Shown here piece after piece: positions 14,118 to 21,954 of a stretch of DNA of 42,285 nt. The stretch is from Maritimibacter sp. (GTDB lineage Bacteria > Pseudomonadota > Alphaproteobacteria > Rhodobacterales > Rhodobacteraceae), in NCBI GenBank assembly GCA_002701395.1, contig NZVC01000027.1, forward strand, positions 135,811-178,095, in the 5' to 3' direction. Made by a program: the position numbers and the translations under genes. The notes under the pieces were generated by a model. It was not told the DNA's origin. It ran no database searches and saw only the letters and a list, made by a program, of their open reading frames with translations. Numbering within the stretch: the first letter of the stretch is position 1; the number at the start of each line of letters is the position of its first letter.

Positions 14118-14531
14118 TCAGCGGCCCTGCAAAGCCGCGAGGTACTCGGCGATCCGAACCACATCGCCGCGGGTCTGGACCACCGATCCGTCCGGCCCGT
14201 CCAGCACTGCCGCACCGCCGCCCAGCATCGGGCCGAACACCGGCATCGGGCCGCCGTGGCCCTGCAAAAGCTGGCGGCCGTCGATCAGTTCGACCACCCG
14301 GATCAAGGGAAATTCGCCGCCGTTGCGCGCCGCAAGGCCCGTCAGATCGGCCACCGGCACCGCCAGAAGCGGCGCAAGGGGGCCTTCGCCCTTGGCTTCG
14401 ACGCCGTGGCATCCGGCGCAATAGGACTGGAACAGCGCCTCTCCCGTCTGGATGTCGCCGGACGCGTCCTGCGCCATCGCAGCGCCAGCCGAAAGCGAAA
14501 GAGAGAGTAGAACAAGTGCAGCCGTCTTCAT
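14118..14531 (-). CDS. Small periplasmic cytochrome c (paralogue 3 of 3)
   Basis: This 137-residue protein has a signal peptide (MKTAALVLLSLSLSAGAAMA), haem site CAGCH at 38-42 and a likely axial Met at 96 in GPMPVF. It contains VADLTGLAARNGGEFPLIRV and LIDGR in common with the other two. The ATG at 14531 follows GGGAGGACC. It begins upstream of the csbD/cytochrome cluster on the minus strand and has a perfect TTGAC-N4-GTCAA palindrome 56-69 bp before the start codon. That pattern is typical of CRP/FNR-family sites, including those for nitric-oxide-responsive regulators. A role in microaerobic or denitrifying electron transfer is plausible but not shown. Confidence 0.85.
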   Translation of the reverse strand: MKTAALVLLSLSLSAGAAMAQDASGDIQTGEALFQSYCAGCHGVEAKGEGPLAPLLAVPVADLTGLAARNGGEFPLIRVVELIDGRQLLQGHGGPMPVFGPMLGGGAAVLDGPDGSVVQTRGDVVRIAEYLAALQGR

Positions 14532-14586
14532 AAGGTCCTCCCGGCTTGAAACACCGGAAGTCTGCGCCCGGGCACCGAACGGCGCC

Positions 14587-14600
14587 TTGACGCAGGTCAA
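14587..14600. promoter_or_regulatory. CRP/FNR-family palindrome upstream of cytochrome paralogue 3
   Basis: TTGAC-GCAG-GTCAA is a perfect inverted repeat with the FNR-family layout. Its centre lies 62 bp upstream of the start codon. With the site at -41.5, the -10 position would read CAGACT. It overlaps the very end of the lolD-side intergenic space, just 3 bp from the lolD stop. Confidence 0.55.
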
Positions 14601-14603
14601 ACC

Positions 14604-15281
14604 CTAGACGATGCGGCCTTCTTCCAGCCGGACGGTGCGATCCATGCGCGCCGCAAGCTCTAGGTTGTGGGTCGCGATCAGCGCGCCCATGCCCGTCTCG
14701 CGCACCAGTTCCATCAGCGCGTCGAACACGACGTCCGAGGTGCCGGGATCAAGGTTGCCGGTCGGTTCGTCGGCCAGCAGCAGCTTTGGCCCATTGGCGA
14801 GCGCGCGGCAGAAGGCCACCCGCTGCTGTTCCCCGCCCGACAGCGCCGAGGGGCGATGGTCCACGCGACCGGACAGGCCGACGCGGCCCAGAAGGTCCTG
14901 CGCCCGCGCATCGTCCTTGCTGCGCGACACACCATCCGCAAGCTGCGGCAGCACGATGTTTTCCAGCGCGGTGAACTCGGGCAGCAAGTGGTGGAACTGG
15001 TAGACGAAGCCCACCTGTTGCCGCCGCACCCGCGTGCGCTTGCGGTCGGACAGGCCGTCCATCCGGTCCCCGGCGATCTTCACCTCGCCCGTGTCGGGCG
15101 TGTCCAGCAGGCCCGCGATGTGCAGAAGCGTCGACTTGCCCGCCCCAGACGGCGCGACCAATGCCACGACCTCGCCCGGTCCGACGGTCACGCCTGCGCC
15201 GCGCAGCACCGCGACCTCGCCCGGCTCGCCGCGCTTGTAGACCTTTTCCAGCCCCGACAGTTCCAGCACCGGATCACTCAT
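14604..15281 (-). CDS. lolD: Lipoprotein-releasing ABC transporter ATPase
   Basis: This 225-residue ABC ATPase powers release of outer-membrane lipoproteins from the inner membrane to the LolA carrier. Walker A is APSGAGKST (43-51), the Q-loop and LolD-specific segment is [13 protein letters not shown] (91-103), the signature is LSGGEQQR (147-154), and Walker B is [13 protein letters not shown]. The LolD-type motif after the Q-loop and the permease partner distinguish it from MacB or FtsE ATPases. Its ATG overlaps the last 8 bases of the permease gene, which indicates translational coupling. Confidence 0.93.
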   Translation of the reverse strand: MSDPVLELSGLEKVYKRGEPGEVAVLRGAGVTVGPGEVVALVAPSGAGKSTLLHIAGLLDTPDTGEVKIAGDRMDGLSDRKRTRVRRQQVGFVYQFHHLLPEFTALENIVLPQLADGVSRSKDDARAQDLLGRVGLSGRVDHRPSALSGGEQQRVAFCRALANGPKLLLADEPTGNLDPGTSDVVFDALMELVRETGMGALIATHNLELAARMDRTVRLEEGRIV

Positions 15282-16548
15282 AGCGCAGCGCCTCTACCGG
15301 GTTCATCCGCGCCGCCCGGCGGGCCGGGAAGATCGTCACGATGAACGATAGCCCCAGCGACAGGACCACCGCGCTAAGGACGTCGGCCAGTTGCAGCTTT
15401 GCGGGAAGGTTATAGATGCCACGGATCGACGGATCCCAGACACCGCCGCCCATGATGTAATTCACGAAGCTGAAGATCGGGTCGATGTAGATCGCGAACA
15501 GGCAACCCAGCACCACGCCCGCCGCCGTGCCCACCAGCCCGACCGACGCGCCGCACAGGAAGAACACCCGCAGGATCGAGCCTTCGGTCAGGCCCACCGT
15601 CCGCAGGATGCCAATGTCGCGGCCCTTGTTCTTCACCAGCATGATCAGGCCCGAGATGATGTTCATCGCCGCGATCAGCACAAGGATCGACAGGATGATG
15701 AACATGACGTTGTCCTCGACATCCAGCGCCCGCAGGAAGCTTCCCGCGCTGTCGCGCCACGTCCAGATCAGCGCCGTGTCCCCGGCGGCCTGAAGAAGCG
15801 GCAGCGAATAGGCGTCGATCTCGTCGGGGTCTTCGACCATCACTTCTATCTCGTCGGCAGAGCCTTCCTTGTTGAAGAAGCTCTGCGCCTCGGCGAACGG
15901 CAGATAGACCCGCGTCCGGTCGATGTCATAGCGCCCGGCGCTGAAGACATAGACGACCTCGTAGGCGTTGATCCGGGGGCTGGTGCCAAAGGCGGTCTGC
16001 ACCCCGTTCGGAGAGATGATGCGGATCGTGTCCCCGACCGTCGCCCCAAGTTCGCGCGCAACGCCCGACCCGATGGCGATGCCGCTTTCGAAACTGTCGA
16101 TGTCACCGGCCGATGTTTCGGGGTTGGCGATGCGCGGCAGCCCCTTGAGATCCTCCAGAGAGATACCGAACACCTCGACGCCCGCATTGTCGGACCGCAG
16201 GTTGGCCATCACCTGCCCCTTGACCAGCGGCGCGGCGCGGATGACGCCGGGGATCTGGGCGATGCGGTCGGCCATCTCCTCGAAATCGGTGATCGCGCGC
16301 GAGGTCTGCCCCGTCTCGGTCTGGTAGACCGACGAATAGACGGTGCTGTGCGCGTTGGCGCCAAGTATGGTGTCGACGAACTCGGCCCGGAACCCGGCCC
16401 GGACAGACAGCGTGGCGATCAGGGCGAAGACGGCAAGCGTGATGCCGACAAGGCTGATCCATGTCATGACGCTGACGCCCCCGTCGGCCCGCCGGGCCCG
16501 GAGGTAACGCCATGCGATCATCCATTCGAAACGGGAAAATGCGGCCAT
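15274..16548 (-). CDS. lolC: Lipoprotein-releasing ABC transporter permease (LolC/LolE)
   Basis: This 424-residue inner-membrane permease has the LolC/E topology: an N-terminal cytoplasmic start [14 protein letters not shown], transmembrane helix 1 at about 28-50, a large periplasmic domain, three more helices in the C-terminal half, and the hallmark ending [18 protein letters not shown]. It forms the channel-like part of the Lol release machine with LolD. Many alphaproteobacteria encode a single permease of this type (LolF-like) rather than separate C and E; no second copy is visible here. It is the first gene of the pair. LolC, LolE and LolF cannot be told apart by eye. Confidence 0.9.
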   Translation of the reverse strand: MAAFSRFEWMIAWRYLRARRADGGVSVMTWISLVGITLAVFALIATLSVRAGFRAEFVDTILGANAHSTVYSSVYQTETGQTSRAITDFEEMADRIAQIPGVIRAAPLVKGQVMANLRSDNAGVEVFGISLEDLKGLPRIANPETSAGDIDSFESGIAIGSGVARELGATVGDTIRIISPNGVQTAFGTSPRINAYEVVYVFSAGRYDIDRTRVYLPFAEAQSFFNKEGSADEIEVMVEDPDEIDAYSLPLLQAAGDTALIWTWRDSAGSFLRALDVEDNVMFIILSILVLIAAMNIISGLIMLVKNKGRDIGILRTVGLTEGSILRVFFLCGASVGLVGTAAGVVLGCLFAIYIDPIFSFVNYIMGGGVWDPSIRGIYNLPAKLQLADVLSAVVLSLGLSFIVTIFPARRAARMNPVEALRYE

Positions 16549-16662
16549 GCCGGAGCCATACCCGAACCGCCGTGGGCGTCAAGCATCGCCCGCGTCGCCA
16601 TCACGCGGGTGTGCGGACAGTGCGGGAAAGGCACAGTGTGCTGGTGCGCCGTGCAGCGACGG

Positions 16663-17148
16663 TCAGGCGAACCGCCGGAACGGCCGCATCAGCAGCCCGA
16701 ACAGCAGCGTCAGCGCAAGCCAGCCGCCGGCGAACCCGATGCCCGCGCAGATCAGCCCGTCGGTTGTGACGGGAACGGCGGGGCGGAAATCGTCCCACGT
16801 CCGCTGGGCAAGATCGGGATCGTTGAAGCGCCAAAGCTGCGCCAGCCGTTGCAGCGGTTCCGCCTGCCGCAATGCGGTGTAGTCCGCTGACAACCGCTCG
16901 TAGCGATGCACTTGCTCTCCGAAATGCGCCTGAAGCCCGGATTGGAAGGTCGAGCCGTCCAGTTCCGCCAGCGCCTCTTCGCGCGTGATCCCCGCCGCTG
17001 TGGCGAGCGTGTCGAACGCGACGACCTGGGTGCGCAGTTCGTCCACCGCGCCGGACAGGCGCTGAAGGTACTGCTGCGAGAATTCGGGAAACTGCGACAG
17101 CGCAACCGCACCGGCCACGCCCCCCGCAAGGGTGAGAATCTTCAACAT
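16663..17148 (-). CDS. DUF2937 family membrane protein
   Basis: This 161-residue protein has a hydrophobic N-terminal segment (residues 3-19, LKILTLAGGVAGAVAL), a soluble helical middle beginning FPEFSQQYLQRLSGAVDEL, and a C-terminal membrane helix around 128-150. It ends in RPFRRFA. The pattern matches DUF2937. The helical middle probably faces the periplasm. I set the start at the ATG at 17148, although a longer frame exists to 17205. Function is unknown; it is not obviously part of the neighbouring Lol operon, being separated from it by 114 bp. Confidence 0.75.
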   Translation of the reverse strand: MLKILTLAGGVAGAVALSQFPEFSQQYLQRLSGAVDELRTQVVAFDTLATAAGITREEALAELDGSTFQSGLQAHFGEQVHRYERLSADYTALRQAEPLQRLAQLWRFNDPDLAQRTWDDFRPAVPVTTDGLICAGIGFAGGWLALTLLFGLLMRPFRRFA

Positions 17149-17255
17149 GCCTGCCTGTCCTGCTCTTTTGCGACGCAGGCTAGCCGATTCCGCGCGTCCG
17201 GCCAACGCGCAGGACGGCGCCGGCCGAACCGTGGCGGGCGGGCCGCTGTGACGTG

Positions 17256-17921
17256 CTACGCTTTCGCGACGCGCTTGTGTTCCGCCTTGCGGGCCTTGGC
17301 CTTCTTGTCGGCCTTTTCAGCGATTTTCCCGGCCTTGGCGGCCTTCTTCGCGGCCTTCGCGGCCTTTTCCTCGGCCTTGGCCGCCTTTGCGGCCCTGCGG
17401 GCCTCCTCGGCGGCGGCCTTCTCGGCGATCCGCGCGGCCTTTTTCGCGGCTTTCTCGGCAGCCAGCGCCGCTTTCTTCGCGGCCTGCTCCGCCGCGCGCT
17501 GCGCCTTCTTCTCTGCCTTCGCCTTCACCTTCGGCGCTGCCTTGGCCTTTGCCTTCGGTTTCGCCTTCGGCTTCGGGTCCGCCTTGGCTTTCGCCTTCGG
17601 CTTCGCTTTGGGCTTGGCCGTCGCCGGGGTTTCGTCCGTCGTCGTGCGCGTATCCTGTGCAGGAGCGCTCGGCGTCACAGAAGGCGGCGATTCAGCCGCG
17701 GTCGGTTCCTGTGGCGCTTCGTTCGGCGCATCCGACCCGGCCCGAGCCGCGTCCGCCGCAGCGGCGGCAAGCATCACGGCGCGGGCACCACCGATGCCGG
17801 GCACGGTCATCAAAACCTCGGGCCCTGCGGCGGCCATCGCCTCTGCGTCCGGGATACCGGCGGACTGCAGCGCCTTGGCCAGCGCGTCCCCGACTCCTTT
17901 GACCTTGGTCAGATCCGTCAT
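17256..17921 (-). CDS. Helix-hairpin-helix protein with histone-H1-like Lys/Ala tail
   Basis: The 221 residues fall into three parts. Residues 1-60 hold two helix-hairpin-helix-like turns, VKGVGDALAKAL (7-18) and VPGIGGARAVML (40-51), as found in non-specific DNA-binding proteins. Residues 61-100 are a Pro/Thr/Glu-rich linker. Residues 101-221 are an almost pure Lys/Ala/Pro tail with KPKAKPKA-type repeats, then KKAA and EKAAKKA repeats that look like the C-terminal tail of histone H1, AlgP or HC1-type proteins. It has a good Shine-Dalgarno (CAGGAG). A nucleoid-associated or DNA-compacting role is likely. A 39-residue basic protein gene lies just upstream. Confidence 0.8.
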   Translation of the reverse strand: MTDLTKVKGVGDALAKALQSAGIPDAEAMAAAGPEVLMTVPGIGGARAVMLAAAAADAARAGSDAPNEAPQEPTAAESPPSVTPSAPAQDTRTTTDETPATAKPKAKPKAKAKADPKPKAKPKAKAKAAPKVKAKAEKKAQRAAEQAAKKAALAAEKAAKKAARIAEKAAAEEARRAAKAAKAEEKAAKAAKKAAKAGKIAEKADKKAKARKAEHKRVAKA

Positions 17922-17940
17922 GCGTCACTCCTGTCAGCAA

Positions 17941-17959
17941 CCGGGCCAGCTTGGCCCGG
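17941..17959. repeat. Hairpin between the two basic-protein genes
   Basis: CCGGGCCA pairs perfectly with TGGCCCGG around a GCT loop. It lies between the 39-residue gene and the HhH/H1-like gene. No T run follows on the minus strand (TTGCTG), so it could be an attenuator or mRNA-processing hairpin rather than a terminator. Confidence 0.5.
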
Positions 17960-17991
17960 CCATCCTGTTTCGTCCATGCGTGGTGGTGGCC

Positions 17992-18111
17992 TTAGGCCGC
18001 CTTTTTCAGGGCCTTGCGGGCCTTTTTCAGCTTGCCCTCGTGCTTCGCGATCTTGGACTTCCGCCCCTTGATCTCACGTTTCAGGTCTTTGACCTTGCTC
18101 TTTTTCGACAT
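17992..18111 (-). CDS. 39-residue highly basic protein
   Basis: This very small protein starts MSKKSKVKDLKREIKGRKSK and ends KARKALKKAA. Over 40% of residues are Lys or Arg and there is no Cys, Trp, Tyr, Phe or Pro. It should form a single amphipathic basic helix. The ATG at 18111 has a strong AAGGAGAAG at proper spacing, which supports real translation despite the short length; a frame to 18183 would add 24 unlikely residues. It precedes the HhH/H1-like gene on the same strand, separated by 70 bp with a hairpin. Nucleic-acid binding is the likeliest property; function unknown. Confidence 0.7.
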   Translation of the reverse strand: MSKKSKVKDLKREIKGRKSKIAKHEGKLKKARKALKKAA

Positions 18112-18230
18112 CGCAATCTTCTCCTTGGTGCAGATGGCCCGCCATGCGGTGCGCCGGCGGGCCGTGACGGTGAGGTATACCACACAGATATGCTTTGTAT
18201 ATACCTTTTCTCGGAAGCTCTAACACGAGC

Positions 18231-18264
18231 AAAAAGGCGCCACCCCGGCAGGGGCAGCGCCTTT
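18231..18264 (-). terminator. Rho-independent terminator of proS
   Basis: On the minus strand a 12-base-pair stem with a two-base internal mismatch (AGGCGC..CCCC type), a four-base loop and a TTTTT tail begins 29 bp after the proS stop. AACACG and CGTGTT further outside can also pair, which lengthens the hairpin. Confidence 0.85.
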
Positions 18265-18293
18265 CGTGTTCCGTCCAGCGGGAAAGCCGTGGC

Positions 18294-19613
18294 TCAGGCC
18301 AGCGCGGCGGCGACCAGCTCCGGCTTGATTTCCTCGCTTTCGCCGGTGCGGCGGTCGGTCAGTTCGACAACGCCCTTCTCCAGCCCGCGCGGGCCCACGG
18401 TGATGCGCTTCGGCAGACCGATCAGGTCCATCGTCGCGAACTTGGCGCCCGCCCGCTCTTCGCGGTCGTCGTACAGCACGTCCAGCCCGGCGGCGGTCAG
18501 TTCCTTGTAAAGCGCATCACAGGCCGCATCGGCGGTCGCGTCGCCCTGCTTGACGTTGACGATACCCACCTGGAACGGCGCCACTTCCCACGGCCAGACG
18601 ATGCCCTTGTCGTCGTGGTTCGCCTCGATCAGCGCGCCCACAAGGCGGCTGACGCCGATGCCGTGGCTGCCCATGTGAACCGGGGTGGCCTTGCCGTCCG
18701 GCCCCTGCACGGTGGCGCCCATCGCCTCCGAGTACTTGGTGCCGAAATAGAAGATCTGGCCGACCTCGATGCCGCGCGCGACGCGGCGGCGGTCTTCCGG
18801 GATCTGGTCGAAGATCGCCGGATCGTGGGTTTCATCGGTGCGCGCATAGCGGCTGGTGAATTCTTCCAGCACCGACTGGCACTGCTGGACCGAGTCGTAG
18901 TCGATCTCGCGGTCGCCGAACTTCAGATCGGTGATCTCGCTGTCATAGAACACCTCGGACTCGCCGGTCTCGGCCAGCACAAGGAACTCGTGGGTGTCGT
19001 CGCCGCCGATCGGGCCGCTGTCGGCGCGCATCGGGATCGCCTGAAGGCCCATGCGCTCGTAGGTGCGCAGGTAGCTGACAAGGTGACGGTTGTAGGCGTG
19101 CAGCGCATCTTCCTTGGTCAGGTCGAAGTTATAGCCGTCCTTCATCAGGAATTCGCGGCCACGCATGACACCGAAGCGCGGGCGTGCCTCGTCGCGGAAC
19201 TTCCACTGGATGTGGTACAGCGTCATCGGCAGGTCTTTGTAAGAACTGACGTGGCTGCGGAAGATGTCGGTGATCATCTCTTCGTTCGTCGGACCGTACA
19301 GCATGTCGCGGTCGTGCCGGTCACGGATACGCAGCATTTCCGGGCCATAAGCGTCGTAGCGACCGCTTTCGCGCCACAGGTCGGCAGACTGAAGCGTCGG
19401 CATCAGCACCGGAATATGACCGGCGCGCTGCTGTTCCTCGTGGACGATACGCTCGATGTTGCGCAGCACGCGATAGCCCAGCGGCAGCCACGAATAGATC
19501 CCGGCGCTGGCCTGTTTGATCATGCCCGCGCGCAGCATCAGGCGATGGCTGGCAATCTGGGCCTCGGCCGGGGTCTCTTTGAGGACCGGCAGGAAGTAAC
19601 GAGAGAGGCGCAT
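18294..19613 (-). CDS. proS: Prolyl-tRNA synthetase, form without editing insertion
   Basis: This 439-residue class II synthetase charges tRNA-Pro with proline. GPTNEE lies at 107-112, class-II motif 2 from [17 protein letters not shown] near 139-155, and motif 3 in [14 protein letters not shown]. The C-terminal anticodon-binding domain follows from about 340. The length of about 440 is typical for alphaproteobacteria, where the cis-editing INS domain of the 570-residue bacterial form is missing, so mischarged Ala-tRNA-Pro must be cleared by other proteins. The ATG at 19613 has AAGGAG upstream. It is followed by a strong terminator. Confidence 0.96.
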   Translation of the reverse strand: MRLSRYFLPVLKETPAEAQIASHRLMLRAGMIKQASAGIYSWLPLGYRVLRNIERIVHEEQQRAGHIPVLMPTLQSADLWRESGRYDAYGPEMLRIRDRHDRDMLYGPTNEEMITDIFRSHVSSYKDLPMTLYHIQWKFRDEARPRFGVMRGREFLMKDGYNFDLTKEDALHAYNRHLVSYLRTYERMGLQAIPMRADSGPIGGDDTHEFLVLAETGESEVFYDSEITDLKFGDREIDYDSVQQCQSVLEEFTSRYARTDETHDPAIFDQIPEDRRRVARGIEVGQIFYFGTKYSEAMGATVQGPDGKATPVHMGSHGIGVSRLVGALIEANHDDKGIVWPWEVAPFQVGIVNVKQGDATADAACDALYKELTAAGLDVLYDDREERAGAKFATMDLIGLPKRITVGPRGLEKGVVELTDRRTGESEEIKPELVAAALA

Positions 19614-19743
19614 AAAGGCTCCTTGGCAGGAAATTCCACGTCGAAAGCGGTCTATGGGAAAGCCCACACCAAGACAAGCTGGCGCAGGGTGCGGTGCGCA
19701 GGGGAATTGACGTTACGTCGCGACGCGGCCGGGGACGCGCGGC

Positions 19744-19927
19744 TTGACGTGGAAACGCGGTGGCACCAAATGTGAACCCGCCGAAAAACGCTTGGCCGGT
19801 ACGGTTATCCCGGCCCCCGCATCGCGGGAGTTAGTCGATCTTTCGAACCCACGGCACCCCGAAACCAAGGGGGTGCGTGGCCGTCGGAAACGGCTTACGG
19901 CGCCTCCGCTATGCGAAAGGCTTATTG
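19744..19927 (+). promoter_or_regulatory. Promoter and structured leader of the DUF2798 gene
   Basis: The 314 bp between proS and the DUF2798 gene hold no ORF. TTGACG (19744-19749), 17 bp, CAAATG is a plausible promoter. The about 150-nt leader it would produce can form several adjacent hairpins: GGCCGG/CCGGCC (19795-19815), CCCGC-ATC-GCGGG (19816-19828), a long stem CCACG-CACCCC with GGGGGTG-CGTGG (about 19849-19880), and CCGT-CGGAA-ACGG (19882-19894). The start codon follows with AAAGG ten bases upstream. The density of stems suggests a cis-acting RNA, but it does not match a riboswitch class I can recall. Confidence 0.4.
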
Positions 19928-20188
19928 ATGACCGATACCGACCAGACCACTCCGCTGAACCCCAAGGCCACCGTCATCGTGGCGCAGGTGTTCATCTCTT
20001 GCCTGATGGCCTTCCTGATGACCGGCATCTTCACCGCTATCCCGATGCAATTCCAGCCCGGCTGGGTCGGTGCATGGATCGCGCGCTGGCTGACCGCGTG
20101 GCCCATCGCCTTCGTGCTGTCGCTGGGCGTCGGTCCGATCAGCTTTGCCCTGTCGACCCGCGTGCTGATGGCCGCCCGGCGCGGTTAG
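19928..20188 (+). CDS. DUF2798 family small membrane protein
   Basis: This 86-residue protein has two transmembrane helices. The first spans about VIVAQVFISCLMAFLMTGIF (19-38) and the second about 53-78, including FVLSLGVGPISFAL. A positively charged C-terminus (RVLMAARRG) probably faces the cytoplasm. The layout and length fit DUF2798. I chose the ATG at 19928; a frame to 19877 would invade the structured leader. The gene converges on the CoA-transferase gene, and their stop codons overlap by 4 bp at 20185-20188. Function unknown. Confidence 0.75.
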   Translation: MTDTDQTTPLNPKATVIVAQVFISCLMAFLMTGIFTAIPMQFQPGWVGAWIARWLTAWPIAFVLSLGVGPISFALSTRVLMAARRG

Positions 20189-21699
20189 GCCTGCATCGAC
20201 CCGGTCTCCATGAACCGCTGGTGCCACGACAGCGCCTCGCCCGGAAGCATCGGCGCGTGCTGACCGTAAGACCCCTTCGCCGCGCGGGCCATGTACTCTT
20301 CCAGCATCGGGCGATAGGCCGGGTGCGCGCATTTCTCGACGATCAGCCGCGCCCGCTGTTTCGGGGACAGGCCGCGCAGGTCCGCAAGGCCCTGCTCGGT
20401 CACGATTACCTGCACGTCCTGGCTGATGTGGTCGACGTGGCTGACCTGCGGCACGATGGCCGAGATCGCCCCGCCCTTGGCCGTCGATGGCGTCATGAAG
20501 ATCGACACATAGCCGTTCCGCGCGAAGTCGCCCGAACCGCCGATGCCGTTCTGTATCCGTGACCCCATGACATGAGTCGAGTTGACGTTGCCGTAGATAT
20601 CCGCCTCGATCAGGCCGTTCATCGCGATGCAGCCCAACCGCCGCACTAGTTCCGGATTGTTCGATATGTCCTGCGGACGCAGCAGAAGCCGATCGCGGAA
20701 CCGTTGCGCATTGTCGTTAAAGTACTGGGCTTTCTCGGGCGACAGCGAAAACGCCGTGGCCGAGGCCATGCGCAGCGTCCCCGCCTCGATCATGTCCAGC
20801 ATCCCGTCCTGGATCACCTCGGTGAAGGCGGTCATCCCCTCGAACGGCGTTTCGATCAGCCCCGCCATCACCGCGTTCGGCACGTTGCCGACGCCCGACT
20901 GCAATGGCAGCAGCGACGGCGGCAGGCCGGCGCGCTTTGCTTCCCACGTCAGGAAATCGAGGATGTTCGACGCGATGGCCAGCGCGGTGTCGTCGGGCGG
21001 AGAGAACGGCGCGTTGCGGTCCGGTGCGTCGGTCTCGACCACCGCGACCACCTTCGCCGGGTCGATACGGAAATGGGGCTGGCCGATCCGGTCGTCGGGC
21101 TTGACCAGCGGGATCGGCACCCGGTTCGGCGGCAACGCGGTGCCGTAATAGATGTCGTGCATCCCGTCCAAGACCGGGGACTGCCAGCGGTTCATCTCTA
21201 GGATGACCTTGTCGGCCAGTTCCAGCCACGTCTTGTTGTTTCCGACCGAAGACGATGGGATCAGATCGCCCTCGGGCGTGATCCCCGACACCTCGACCAC
21301 CGCCACGTCCATATGGCCAAGAAAGCCTTCCCACGCCATCGGGGCGACGTGGCTGAGATGCAGGTCGAAATACTCCATCTCGCCCGCGTTGATCTTTTGC
21401 CGCGCGATCGGGTCCGAGTTATAGGGCATACGGAATTTGATCCCGTCGGCCTTCGCCATCGCGCCGTCCAGTTCTGGCCCGGTCGAGGCGCCGGTCCACA
21501 CCTTCACGCGGAACGGATGGCCCGCGGCATGTTCCGCTTCGATCCGCTCGGCAAGGGCCACGGGCACCGCCTTGGGATAGCCCGAGCCGGTGAAGCCGCT
21601 CATGCCCAAGGTGTCGCCCGGGCGGATCAGAGAAGCGGCGCTTGCCGCATCGGTCACCTTCGCCGCCAGTCCGGCGTGGCGGATTCGGTCGCTGGTCAT
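20185..21699 (-). CDS. Acetyl-CoA hydrolase/transferase (succinate:acetate CoA-transferase type)
   Basis: This 504-residue class I CoA-transferase moves CoA between acyl-CoAs and carboxylates, for example succinyl-CoA plus acetate. The catalytic Glu294 sits in AFTEVIQDG, the same number as in Acetobacter AarC. GVGNVPNAV (269-277) and IGGSGDFARNG (oxyanion and CoA-binding glycines) are intact. The start at 21699 has a GGGAGGAG site. In context with pyruvate carboxylase on the other side of a 255-bp divergent gap, it fits acetate or succinyl-CoA metabolism. Related enzymes act as acetyl-CoA hydrolase or on propionyl-CoA, so the exact substrate pair is open. Confidence 0.88.
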   Translation of the reverse strand: MTSDRIRHAGLAAKVTDAASAASLIRPGDTLGMSGFTGSGYPKAVPVALAERIEAEHAAGHPFRVKVWTGASTGPELDGAMAKADGIKFRMPYNSDPIARQKINAGEMEYFDLHLSHVAPMAWEGFLGHMDVAVVEVSGITPEGDLIPSSSVGNNKTWLELADKVILEMNRWQSPVLDGMHDIYYGTALPPNRVPIPLVKPDDRIGQPHFRIDPAKVVAVVETDAPDRNAPFSPPDDTALAIASNILDFLTWEAKRAGLPPSLLPLQSGVGNVPNAVMAGLIETPFEGMTAFTEVIQDGMLDMIEAGTLRMASATAFSLSPEKAQYFNDNAQRFRDRLLLRPQDISNNPELVRRLGCIAMNGLIEADIYGNVNSTHVMGSRIQNGIGGSGDFARNGYVSIFMTPSTAKGGAISAIVPQVSHVDHISQDVQVIVTEQGLADLRGLSPKQRARLIVEKCAHPAYRPMLEEYMARAAKGSYGQHAPMLPGEALSWHQRFMETGSMQA

Positions 21700-21954
21700 T
21701 GCGGGCTCCTCCCGTGTCAGATCTTCTGCATACGATGGAATACATCGGCCGAACGCGGCGCGTCACCGGTCCGCTGCGTCACGGAATTCCGATATGCGGC
21801 CGCGGCATGTCATGCAGGCCTTTCAGGGCGCTTTCCGCCTCGGTCGCGGCACATTCCGGGCGAGCATCCCGCAGGGTGCAAACGAAATTTCAGTTTACGC
21901 CGCCACGGCACCGGTTATTCTGCATGTGCAAAATAGCTTACAGGGGGTGCAGCC

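Noticed and set aside
13606..14421. 271-residue reading of cytochrome paralogue 2
   Set aside because: The first 133 residues overlap the neighbouring cytochrome gene in another frame and are Arg/Gly-rich. A clear signal peptide and lipobox start at 14022.
16906..18510. 534-codon plus-strand frame opposite the HhH/H1-like gene
   Set aside because: Its Ala/Phe-rich repeats (FAAFAAF, FGFAFGFG) are the reverse complement of the Lys/Ala tail codons. The minus strand has the ribosome-binding site and sensible product.
18195..19775. 526-codon plus-strand frame opposite proS
   Set aside because: Antisense shadow of proS. It runs through the proS terminator and promoter and has no homology features.
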